Source: Flavobacterium sp. (lineage in GTDB: Bacteria; Bacteroidota; Bacteroidia; Flavobacteriales; Flavobacteriaceae). From it: 5,795 nucleotides of DNA. The stretch spans positions 1 to 5,795 of the forward strand of contig JAHRWO010000294.1 of assembly GCA_019105125.1 (NCBI GenBank), written 5' to 3'. Under the pieces are notes generated by a model. The model was not told the origin of the DNA. It saw only the letters and a program-made list of their open reading frames with translations, and made no database searches. Made by a program: the position numbers and the translations under genes. Each line of letters starts with the position of its first letter. The stretch's first letter is position 1. Shown here one piece after another: positions 1 through 5,795 of the stretch.

Positions 1-1554
1 AGAGGTTTCGTTTCCATTTTCTAAAACGGCTTTTCCTTGCATCATATCTTTTACGAAAGTTCCAGAAAGTCTCACGAAATTTGCTTTTGTAGTATCTTGA
101 TTTTTGATTACCAAATTTACCCAAGGATCATTGAATTGGATTTTTGTTCCAAAGTTGATGCTGTCTTTAACTGCTTTTGCTTCAAATTTTGAAGTTTCGC
201 CTTCGATTTTTAATTCGAATTTATGGTTGTCAAAAACTAAATCATAAGTTCCTCTAATATCTGTAGGATTGATTTTATCGATAATGTTTCGATTTCCTTG
301 AACCCAGTTCTCTAAAATATTGCTTTTATCTTCAAAAAGATCACCAGAAACAATGATGAAGTTGGCTAATTTTCCTTTTGAAATGGAACCTACTTTGTCA
401 AATTGATTAACCAATTTAGCTGGAGTTTCTGTTAGAGCTAATAAAGCTTTATCTTTTGGTAAACCATAGGTTACGGCTTTTCTTAAGTTAGATAAAAAGG
501 ATTTCGTTTCTTTTAAATCTGCCGTAGAAAGCACGAATGGGATATTATTTTCAGCTAAAATTTTCAAGTTGAAAGGCGCTTGATTCCAGAACTTCATATC
601 GCTTAAGCTTACTTGTTGCGCTAAATATGGATCTGAAACATCATAAGCATCAGGGAAATTTAATGGAATAATGAAAGTAGCGCCCGTTTTTTTGATTTCG
701 TCGATGCGCTCAAATTCGTTTCCGCTCCCTTTAATTAGATATTTTACTCCGAATTCATCACCTAATTTGTCAGCTCTTAATGCATTTAATTTATCGCCAG
801 CATTGAAGATTTGTAATAAGGATTTGTTTGCATTAAATGCTTCTAATGATAGATCTTTGTTTTTTGCATTTCCTTGTGCGTACCATTTTGCATCGTGGTA
901 TACTTGGCGAATTAATGCCATACTTCCCATTAAAGAAGAAGGATAACTTTGTTTGGTGAATCTACTTCTGCTAAATGTAAAATGTTGGGATACCTTATCT
1001 TTCAACATTCTATCCGCATTAGTACCAAAATCGTTTAAGGTCCAAAGTAAACCAGTTCCTGCGATAACACCATCACTATGATGACTTAAAATGGTTCCAA
1101 AACCAGCTTCTCTCAAACTTCCCGCTGTTTTGGTGTCATAGCTTAAGTTTTCGTACGCATTGTATTCTGGTTTTACGTGGTCATTCCAATAATACCCTTC
1201 GCGATTGGTATCATACTGAGGTGTGAAATTGCCACTAGGTCTTGGAGTTGGTTTGTTAATTCCAAATTCGCTATACAACTCAACGAATGATGGATAAATT
1301 GTTTTTCCAGTAGCATCAATAACATTAGTTCCTTTTGGAATGCTAACATTGGTGCCCACTTCTACAATTTTGTTTTCTTTAATTAACAGCGTTGCTTTTT
1401 CAATTTTTTGCGTAGCTGATACATAAATTGTGGCGTTTGTAAAAGCAGTAAAGTTTTTAAAACTTTGTTTTACGCCATCATTTTTTGGAAAGTACTCTTG
1501 CGCATTACCATTTAGGGATAGCAAGAATACTAACAATAACGATAAGTATCTCAT
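1..1554 (-). CDS. Exported amidohydrolase-like protein, N-terminal 518 residues (partial, runs off left edge)
   Basis: The frame is open from an ATG at 1554 to the window edge. Residues 1-18 form a signal peptide (hydrophobic LSLLLVFLLSL, likely cut at NA|QE), so the protein should be periplasmic. Residues about 36-85 are the small beta domain of amidohydrolases (FTNATIYV, LLIKENKIVEVG, VIDATGKTIYPSF). Residues 140-405 follow the imidazolonepropionase-like TIM-barrel pattern and end with KAVTYGLPKDKALLALTETPAKLV and GSISKGKLANFIIVSGD, where the second part of the beta domain resumes. Oddly, the metal-binding HxH after 'PG-hydrophobic-D' is absent: the segment reads YPSFVELYSEF (residues 87-97), with Tyr94 and Glu96 at the histidine positions, and the expected strand 5 and 6 histidines are not visible. 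From memory, flavobacterial relatives are about 1000 residues with a second amidohydrolase domain, which would lie left of this window. The substrate is unknown; a peptidase or amide hydrolase role is only a family-level guess. The gene follows the T9SS cargo gene on the same strand after 98 bp. Confidence 0.85.
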   Translation of the reverse strand, partial: MRYLSLLLVFLLSLNGNAQEYFPKNDGVKQSFKNFTAFTNATIYVSATQKIEKATLLIKENKIVEVGTNVSIPKGTNVIDATGKTIYPSFVELYSEFGINKPTPRPSGNFTPQYDTNREGYYWNDHVKPEYNAYENLSYDTKTAGSLREAGFGTILSHHSDGVIAGTGLLWTLNDFGTNADRMLKDKVSQHFTFSRSRFTKQSYPSSLMGSMALIRQVYHDAKWYAQGNAKNKDLSLEAFNANKSLLQIFNAGDKLNALRADKLGDEFGVKYLIKGSGNEFERIDEIKKTGATFIIPLNFPDAYDVSDPYLAQQVSLSDMKFWNQAPFNLKILAENNIPFVLSTADLKETKSFLSNLRKAVTYGLPKDKALLALTETPAKLVNQFDKVGSISKGKLANFIIVSGDLFEDKSNILENWVQGNRNIIDKINPTDIRGTYDLVFDNHKFELKIEGETSKFEAKAVKDSINFGTKIQFNDPWVNLVIKNQDTTKANFVRLSGTFVKDMMQGKAVLENGNETS

Positions 1555-1652
1555 ATTTATAGGGTTTTCTAAAAGCTAAAGATAAAAATTATCTTTGATT
1601 TTTAAATTGAAAGAAACGTATTTAAGAAATTTTAACTTTTTGTTAAGTAAAG
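1555..1652. other. Intergenic spacer between the two minus-strand genes
   Basis: This is a 98-bp, very AT-rich gap between the stop codon of the T9SS cargo gene (TAG, plus-strand 1653-1655) and the ATG of the amidohydrolase gene. It holds a weak 5-bp hairpin (TTAAC/GTTAA, arms 1632-1636 and 1642-1646) that is too AT-rich and lacks a convincing U-tract to be called a terminator, and a stronger inverted repeat at 1578-1596 that is listed separately. No small ORF is evident. Confidence 0.6.
1578..1596. repeat. 8-bp perfect inverted repeat upstream of the amidohydrolase gene
   Basis: The arms AAAGATAA (1578-1585) and TTATCTTT (1589-1596) are exact reverse complements around a 3-base AAA loop. 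On the minus strand the repeat lies 24-42 bases upstream of the amidohydrolase ATG, where a promoter or operator would be expected. The minus strand reads TATCTTTA across one arm (plus 1577-1584), one base from the Bacteroidota -7 consensus TAnnTTTG. No matching -33 TTG element was found at the usual spacing. It could be a regulator site, a promoter element, or chance in AT-rich DNA. Confidence 0.4.
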
Positions 1653-3479
1653 CTATTTGCTCATGTATAAAAATCCGGCTATTGGATTTGGATAATCTGG
1701 GTCGTTCAGGTTAAGAATATAGTAATATGTTCCTGCTGGTGCCAATGAGCTACCAAAGCCATCTTCAACATAACCATTCCAATCGTCTTTATTATTGTTG
1801 CCCGTCCATAAGTGTCTTCCCCAGCGATTGTAAATACTTAATTCGTGATTGAGGAATATGTTTTTCAAACCTTCAATAAAAAATGTATCATTCAGACCAT
1901 CGTTATTGGGTGAAAAAGCATTGTAAATAATTGGTGGACAATTTTTAGTGAATAGAAAAAATGAGGTAATTACAATACAACCATTGTCAAGCCTAACAAA
2001 AATTTCTTTTGGAGAGGTTGTTGTTTCGAAATTATTGGTGTTTAATATAGGATTGTTGTTTTGTAAAGCATCATCATAACTTTCATGAAAAGAAACTATG
2101 ACATTAGTTTCATTTGTAACTAATGTGGAATAGCTTGAAAAGTCAAAAACACTTCTATTAAATCCTAAATTACATGTTGTTAAATTTTCTAATGCGTTAA
2201 AGCTTGGTGGAATAATTAATCTTATATCTAATTCAAATGTATTATTGATTTCGATTAATTCGGGTCTGATTCCTGTACCATTTCCAGTATCATCTACTAC
2301 AGCCTTAAGTATAAAGTTCAATGGAATTGTACTTGGAATTGTAACAATATACGTTCCACTTTCGCTATCATTAATTGCAATTGGATTTTGTGTAAAGGTA
2401 GTGGCAATAGCTTCGTCGTTCGCATAAAATGTTATGGGGGTATTAGCTTGTAAAATTTCGGTGCTATTGTTATTGAATACGGTGTAATTAATAGGTATTT
2501 CTCTTGAATTGCAGCTTAAATTTGGATTTTCAAATGCAATGGTAGCATCAGGAAGTTGACTATTAAGTTTAGTAACAATTGTATTAAGCATGACATAATC
2601 TTGTGCCGATTGAAGCGCAACTGTTGCTGTTGTAGTTCCTGGAACTATGTAATTTTCAATGGAGTAAACATCTAAATCCATATTATATAAATTAGATGAG
2701 TTGGTCTCGGTATTGGTGCCATTAAAAGCATTATTGCTCGGATTTAATGGATTACTTAACGTGTTAGTTGTACCATTTGCACTAAAGCTAAGTATTTCAC
2801 CTTCTTGGATTGAGCGATCGCCTTCCCATGCTATAAATCCAATTTTTGCTCCTGTATTACTAATTAGGTATAAATTATTTAATGGAATAGATAAATTATC
2901 GGTTATGGGAGGATTAACAAAAGGATTTGGCGATAAAGCTTCTAATCCTTGATAAATATTAATTTGGTTTAACGTTAAATTGGCGTTTTCATAAATTACT
3001 AAAATTGCCCAACCTGCAAATTGAGTGGCATTTCTGGCATACAATGGTACTAGGTTATTTACATCAAAATCGGACACCGTGTAAGTTCCATTTCCAGAAG
3101 TTTGAACTTGTGAAGTAATATCTTTAAAAGCACTAAAATACGAGTAATTGTTAAATGTTCCTACGATGTTATTCAGAGTGTCTGGTGTGATGTCGATTCC
3201 ATTTAGTTTTATGTTTGTATCACCTGATCCAATCCCGGCCCAATATAAATAAGCTCTTTCGATTCTGTCATTAGGGGAAAGATTTAGCTCTGCAGAGGAC
3301 TGGGTAAAAAGAAAAGTTGGGGTAGTATTTGTGTTTTCTGATGGATTTAGAGTATTTCCTATAAAAGTAAAATCATATCTGCCGTTGATTTGTGTAAATA
3401 ATTCAATATCCTGAGCTTTAATAAAAGTAGGTAGTAGTAGTGGAATTATAAAAAGAATTGACAGTAAGTTTCTCAACAT
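1653..3479 (-). CDS. Secreted T9SS cargo protein with type B (CHU_C, gliding motility-associated) C-terminal sorting domain
   Basis: This is a complete 608-residue protein. Residues 1-22 are a Sec signal peptide (LLSILFIIPLLLP core, likely cut at KA|QD). Residues 519-608 match the CHU_C/TIGR04131 type B sorting domain: NAFSPNNDGLNDTFFIEG, ELSIYNRWGRHLW, the DDWNG motif, PAGTYYYIL and a final GFLYMSK. Such domains direct cargo through the T9SS, usually in partnership with a SprF-type protein; no sprF/porP homologue lies next to it here. Residues about 30-310 form a beta-rich region with an RAYLYWAG motif (residues 75-82) and FAGWAILVIYE (154-164), which recalls DUF3344-like surface modules; that assignment is tentative. 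Residues about 311-420 resemble a CARDB-like beta-sandwich (NPNLSCNSREIPINYTVFNNN, split here as 318-338). Residues about 427-514 resemble the short linker domains common in flavobacterial T9SS proteins (FVRLDNGC). Only four cysteines occur (323, 436, 501, 514). Asparagine is about 14% of residues. The role is probably adhesion or cell-surface structure; no enzymatic motif was seen. Confidence 0.92.
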   Translation of the reverse strand: MLRNLLSILFIIPLLLPTFIKAQDIELFTQINGRYDFTFIGNTLNPSENTNTTPTFLFTQSSAELNLSPNDRIERAYLYWAGIGSGDTNIKLNGIDITPDTLNNIVGTFNNYSYFSAFKDITSQVQTSGNGTYTVSDFDVNNLVPLYARNATQFAGWAILVIYENANLTLNQINIYQGLEALSPNPFVNPPITDNLSIPLNNLYLISNTGAKIGFIAWEGDRSIQEGEILSFSANGTTNTLSNPLNPSNNAFNGTNTETNSSNLYNMDLDVYSIENYIVPGTTTATVALQSAQDYVMLNTIVTKLNSQLPDATIAFENPNLSCNSREIPINYTVFNNNSTEILQANTPITFYANDEAIATTFTQNPIAINDSESGTYIVTIPSTIPLNFILKAVVDDTGNGTGIRPELIEINNTFELDIRLIIPPSFNALENLTTCNLGFNRSVFDFSSYSTLVTNETNVIVSFHESYDDALQNNNPILNTNNFETTTSPKEIFVRLDNGCIVITSFFLFTKNCPPIIYNAFSPNNDGLNDTFFIEGLKNIFLNHELSIYNRWGRHLWTGNNNKDDWNGYVEDGFGSSLAPAGTYYYILNLNDPDYPNPIAGFLYMSK

Positions 3480-3589
3480 ATTGATTTTCTGAAAATAAGG
3501 CTATAAATTTACTAGAATTTTTTTAAAAAATCTCTGGAACATGTTAAAACCAATTAAAATTACTAAATTTCGGCTTTAAAAATTGATTC
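3480..3589. promoter_or_regulatory. Divergent intergenic region, presumed promoters for the T9SS cargo gene and the sugar operon
   Basis: The genes on either side point away from each other, so the 110 bp must carry both promoters unless transcription reads in from elsewhere. On the plus strand TAAATTTC (3564-3571) matches the Bacteroidota -7 consensus TAnnTTTG except for the last base and lies 19 bases before the TTG start at 3590; the -33 region (about 3541-3546, ATGTTA) is a poor match. On the minus strand TAAATTTA (plus 3503-3510) is a similar near-match 24 bases before the cargo-gene ATG, without a clear -33 partner. These elements are weak and AT-richness makes chance matches likely; the promoter function itself follows from the gene layout. 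Confidence 0.45.
3514..3533. repeat. Near-palindromic A/T tract in the divergent spacer
   Basis: AGA-A-TTTTTTT-AAAAAA-TCT is an almost perfect inverted repeat (AGATTTTTT against AAAAAATCT with one extra A in the left arm). It sits between two start codons, so a terminator role is unlikely. A bent A/T tract or upstream promoter element is possible, as is chance. Confidence 0.3.
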
Positions 3590-4519
3590 TTGAAAAACTA
3601 TTTCGTTCAAAAATATAAACCCGAAAATTATTTCATGTGGAATGAATTTGTAGCAAATGCAAAGAATGCTACTTTTTTATTTCACAGAGATTTTATGGAA
3701 TATCATCAAGATAGATTTGACGATTTTTCGTTAATGGTATTTGATGAGAAAAATAAATTAAAAGCGATTTTGCCAGCCAATAGGGTAGGAAATATTCTTT
3801 ATTCTCATCAAGGATTGACTTACGGTGGAATTGTTTTTGAAAAAAATCACAATCCAATAAATACTTCCAACATAATAGATTCTATTCTAGTTTTTCTTAA
3901 AGAGGCTTTGTTTACAACTATCTTTATTAAATCAATTCCAATATTTTACCATAAATCAAATGCAGCAGAATTAGATTATTTTTTATTTCAAAAAGGGGCA
4001 ACAATTGAAAATCGGGAAATGAATTTGGCTATTGATTTAAGGAAAGATTGGAAACTTTCTAAAAGTAAACTCAAGCATTTTAAGAAAGTACAAACCAAAC
4101 TCGATCTAGTCGAAGAATTTGATTTTAATCCTTTCTGGAGTCAAGTTTTAACTCCAAGATTATTCGAAAAATATGATACAAAACCCGTGCATACATTAGA
4201 TGAAATTCTCTATTTAAAAGAAAAATTCTCAACGAATATTATCCAATATTCTGCTTATTTTGAGGGTGAAATCGTAGCTGGTATAACCATCTTTAAAAAC
4301 GATAAAGTTGTAAAGTCGCAATATGGTGCCATAACAAAAGTGGGTGAAAAATTAAGAGCATTGGATTTTTTATTTATAAGTTTAATTGAAAAGTATAAAA
4401 ATCAAGATTATTTCTTTTTTGATATGGGAACTGTTCTTCATAATGAAGGACTTTTAAATCAAAAAATTGAATTGGGTTGCGACGTGTTTACAAACGATCA
4501 TTATAGTCTAAAAATATGA
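3590..4519 (+). CDS. FemAB/GNAT-like acyltransferase of a surface-glycan locus
   Basis: This is a complete 309-residue cytoplasmic protein with no signal peptide or membrane segment. It reads as two GNAT-like halves, as in FemAB-type proteins: an N-terminal half with [19 protein letters not shown] (29-47), [12 protein letters not shown] (57-68) and [12 protein letters not shown] (72-83), and a C-terminal half with [13 protein letters not shown] (223-235), KSQYGAI (242-248) and [18 protein letters not shown] (275-292) before [13 protein letters not shown]. Family members transfer acyl or aminoacyl groups to amines; the donor and acceptor here are unknown. The start is inferred to be TTG at 3590, because an in-frame TGA lies at 3584-3586 and the next ATG (3635) would remove [10 protein letters not shown], which resembles the usual N-terminus of this family as I recall it. 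Its last codons overlap the aminotransferase start by ATGA, so the two are probably translationally coupled and work in one pathway. Alternative names: GNAT family N-acetyltransferase, BioF2-like acetyltransferase. Confidence 0.82.
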   Translation: MKNYFVQKYKPENYFMWNEFVANAKNATFLFHRDFMEYHQDRFDDFSLMVFDEKNKLKAILPANRVGNILYSHQGLTYGGIVFEKNHNPINTSNIIDSILVFLKEALFTTIFIKSIPIFYHKSNAAELDYFLFQKGATIENREMNLAIDLRKDWKLSKSKLKHFKKVQTKLDLVEEFDFNPFWSQVLTPRLFEKYDTKPVHTLDEILYLKEKFSTNIIQYSAYFEGEIVAGITIFKNDKVVKSQYGAITKVGEKLRALDFLFISLIEKYKNQDYFFFDMGTVLHNEGLLNQKIELGCDVFTNDHYSLKI

Positions 4520-5616
4520 TACATTTTCTAAATTTAAAAAAAATAAACCAACCTTTTGAAGTTGCTTTTCAAGAAAAAATGAAGCAATTTTTAGAGGGCG
4601 GTTGGTATATTTTAGGAAATGAAGTCAAGCAATTTGAAACCGATTTTGCAGCATATTGCGGAACAAGATATTGTATTGGAGTAGGAAATGGTTTAGATGC
4701 TTTAGTTTTGATTTTTAAAGCCTACATTCAATTAGGAAAACTGCAAAAAGGAGATGAAGTAATCGTTCCAGCCAACACTTATATTGCTAGCATTCTTGCC
4801 GTTTTACAAGCCGACTTAATTCCTGTTTTAGTGGAACCTCGATTGGAAACGTACAATATCAATCCAGAAGAGATTGAAGCCAAAATAACTTCCAAAACTA
4901 AAGCCATTTTACCTGTTCATCTGTACGGTCAATTGTGCGAAATGAAAGCGATAAATGAAATAGCACAGAAGTATAAATTATTAGTTATTGAAGATGCAGC
5001 GCAAGCACATGGAAGTCAATTTTCTGAAAATGAAAGAGCAGGAAATTTATCAAATGCTGCAGCGTTTAGTTTTTATCCGGGTAAAAATTTAGGCGCTTTA
5101 GGTGATGGAGGTGCTATTACAACGAATGATGACGAACTTGCAGATATACTTTTTTCCATTCGAAATTATGGTTCGAAGGTGAAATATGAAAATGAAATAA
5201 TTGGAGTAAACTCGAGATTAGATGAATTACAAGCGGCCTTTTTAAATATCAAATTAAAGCAATTGGATTCTGAAAATGAATTTCGAAGAAGAACGGCGAA
5301 ACGTTATCTTTCAGAAATTAAAAATGATAAAATCATACTTCCAAATTGGGATTTATCTCAAAATCATGTTTTTCATTTGTTTATTATTCGAACTTCCAAC
5401 CGAATAGATTTACAAAACTATTTGAAAGAAAACGCAATTGAAACTATGATACATTATCCTATTCCACCTCACAAGCAAAATGCTTTCCCGAATTGGAATC
5501 AATTGTCGTTTCCAATTACAGAGAAAATTCATGATGAGGTTTTGAGTATTCCATTGAATTCGGGTTTAAAAGCTTCCGAAATCCAACATATTATAACCGT
5601 TTTAAATAAGTTTTAG
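4516..5616 (+). CDS. fdtB: PLP-dependent sugar aminotransferase, DegT/DnrJ/EryC1/StrS family, FdtB/QdtB-like
   Basis: This is a complete 366-residue protein of the usual family length. It is expected to transfer an amino group, typically from glutamate, to a nucleotide-linked 3-keto-6-deoxyhexose, giving a 3-amino-3,6-dideoxy sugar (FdtB: galacto form; QdtB: gluco form). Visible landmarks are the N-terminal [18 protein letters not shown] (55-63, cofactor phosphate loop), [14 protein letters not shown] (84-97), LPVHLYGQ (132-139), IEDAAQAHG (158-166, with Asp160 contacting the pyridine nitrogen), [17 protein letters not shown] (185-201, with Lys190 as the Schiff-base lysine), RNYGS (216-220) and [14 protein letters not shown] (230-243, family signature). 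All expected active-site residues are present. The gene starts inside the preceding gene (ATGA) and is followed with no gap by an acyltransferase gene, fitting an operon for an amino-sugar-containing surface glycan. The symbol rests on family resemblance; related members act on other keto-sugars, and no FdtA/QdtA isomerase lies in the window to settle the substrate. Confidence 0.93.
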   Translation: MIHFLNLKKINQPFEVAFQEKMKQFLEGGWYILGNEVKQFETDFAAYCGTRYCIGVGNGLDALVLIFKAYIQLGKLQKGDEVIVPANTYIASILAVLQADLIPVLVEPRLETYNINPEEIEAKITSKTKAILPVHLYGQLCEMKAINEIAQKYKLLVIEDAAQAHGSQFSENERAGNLSNAAAFSFYPGKNLGALGDGGAITTNDDELADILFSIRNYGSKVKYENEIIGVNSRLDELQAAFLNIKLKQLDSENEFRRRTAKRYLSEIKNDKIILPNWDLSQNHVFHLFIIRTSNRIDLQNYLKENAIETMIHYPIPPHKQNAFPNWNQLSFPITEKIHDEVLSIPLNSGLKASEIQHIITVLNKF

Positions 5617-5795
5617 ATGGGCTTACTGAGTAGCATTAAAAATATTCTTTTTGTAAAGTACAAAATTTGGAAATATAGCTTTTTGTCAGATTGTCAAAAT
5701 GTTACTGGAAATCCTATAACAAATCAACCTTTACTTTTAAATGGTAAAGGGAAAATATTTTTTGATTCAAACTGCAAATTTGGATACAAAGACTC
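5617..5795 (+). CDS. Probable hexapeptide-repeat (WbbJ-like) acyltransferase, first 59 residues (partial, runs off right edge)
   Basis: The frame opens with ATG directly after the TAG of the aminotransferase gene and stays open to the window edge (59 full codons). The N-terminus is short and basic/aromatic (VKYKIWKYSFLS), followed by GNPITNQPLLLNGKGKIFFD and NCKFGYKD (ending at the edge). The short beta-like turns of the form G-K-I-F-F-D-S-N-C-K-F-G are what the first coils of left-handed beta-helix acyltransferases look like, and this opening is familiar from acyltransferases in Bacteroidota polysaccharide loci. The catalytic His and most repeats would lie beyond the window. The likely role is O- or N-acetylation of a sugar in the same pathway. 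Zero spacing to the upstream gene suggests translational coupling. Confidence 0.7.
   Translation, partial: MGLLSSIKNILFVKYKIWKYSFLSDCQNVTGNPITNQPLLLNGKGKIFFDSNCKFGYKD

Noticed and set aside
671..946. Plus-strand open frame of 91 codons
   Set aside because: It lies wholly inside the minus-strand amidohydrolase gene, has no recognisable domain, and its composition is what the antisense of a real gene gives.
1..1554. Reading the amidohydrolase as a pseudogene because its metal ligands are missing
   Set aside because: The frame is open for 518 codons with a good signal peptide and preserved fold motifs, which points to selection for a non-catalytic domain and not decay.
1632..1646. Possible terminator hairpin after the T9SS cargo gene
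   Set aside because: The stem is only five base pairs, four of them A-T, and no solid run of T follows on the minus strand.
2245..2952. Two plus-strand open frames (2245-2427 and 2701-2952)
   Set aside because: Both are antisense to the well-supported T9SS cargo gene, show no family features, and have hydrophobic runs expected from the complement of beta-rich coding sequence.
3590..3637. Frameshift or pseudogene in the FemAB-like gene because no ATG is found at the expected start
   Set aside because: The frame is intact for 309 codons with a family-typical N-terminus, and TTG is an accepted bacterial start; a broken gene is not needed to explain it.
1..5795. CRISPR array, insertion sequence, prophage, tRNA/rRNA or defence-system genes
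   Set aside because: No spaced direct repeats, transposase or integrase motifs, tRNA-like cloverleaf or defence-gene signatures were seen by eye on either strand.

Overview
The window is AT-rich with Bacteroidota (Flavobacteriia-like) features: a C-terminal sorting domain of the type IX secretion system (T9SS), a periplasmic amidohydrolase of a flavobacterial type, a start codon with no visible Shine-Dalgarno sequence, and candidate TAnnTTTG-type -7 elements. Genus-level assignment (Flavobacterium or a relative) is an inference from protein resemblance.

Layout. Two minus-strand genes fill the left 60%. Positions 1-1554 hold the first 518 residues of an exported amidohydrolase-like protein that runs off the left edge. 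Upstream of it on the same strand, 1653-3479 encodes a complete 608-residue secreted protein ending in a gliding-motility-type (CHU_C, type B) T9SS sorting domain. A 98-bp gap separates them and contains an 8-bp perfect inverted repeat just ahead of the amidohydrolase start.

A 110-bp divergent spacer (3480-3589) leads to a tightly packed plus-strand operon: a FemAB/GNAT-like acyltransferase (3590-4519, TTG start), a PLP-dependent sugar aminotransferase of the FdtB/QdtB type (4516-5616, ATGA overlap with the previous gene), and the first 59 residues of a probable hexapeptide-repeat (WbbJ-like) acyltransferase (5617 to the right edge, starting directly after the previous stop). Together these look like the start of a cell-surface polysaccharide or glycan locus: the aminotransferase would place an amino group on a nucleotide-linked 3-keto-6-deoxy sugar, and the two acyltransferase-like proteins would modify that amino sugar or the glycan carrying it. 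The substrates are not determined by the sequence.

No RNA genes, CRISPR arrays, insertion sequences or prophage genes were seen. I did not find a clearly novel system. The points most worth a second look are the loss of metal ligands in the N-terminal amidohydrolase domain, the translationally coupled FemAB-like/FdtB-like/acyltransferase set, and the unassigned N-terminal region of the T9SS cargo protein.
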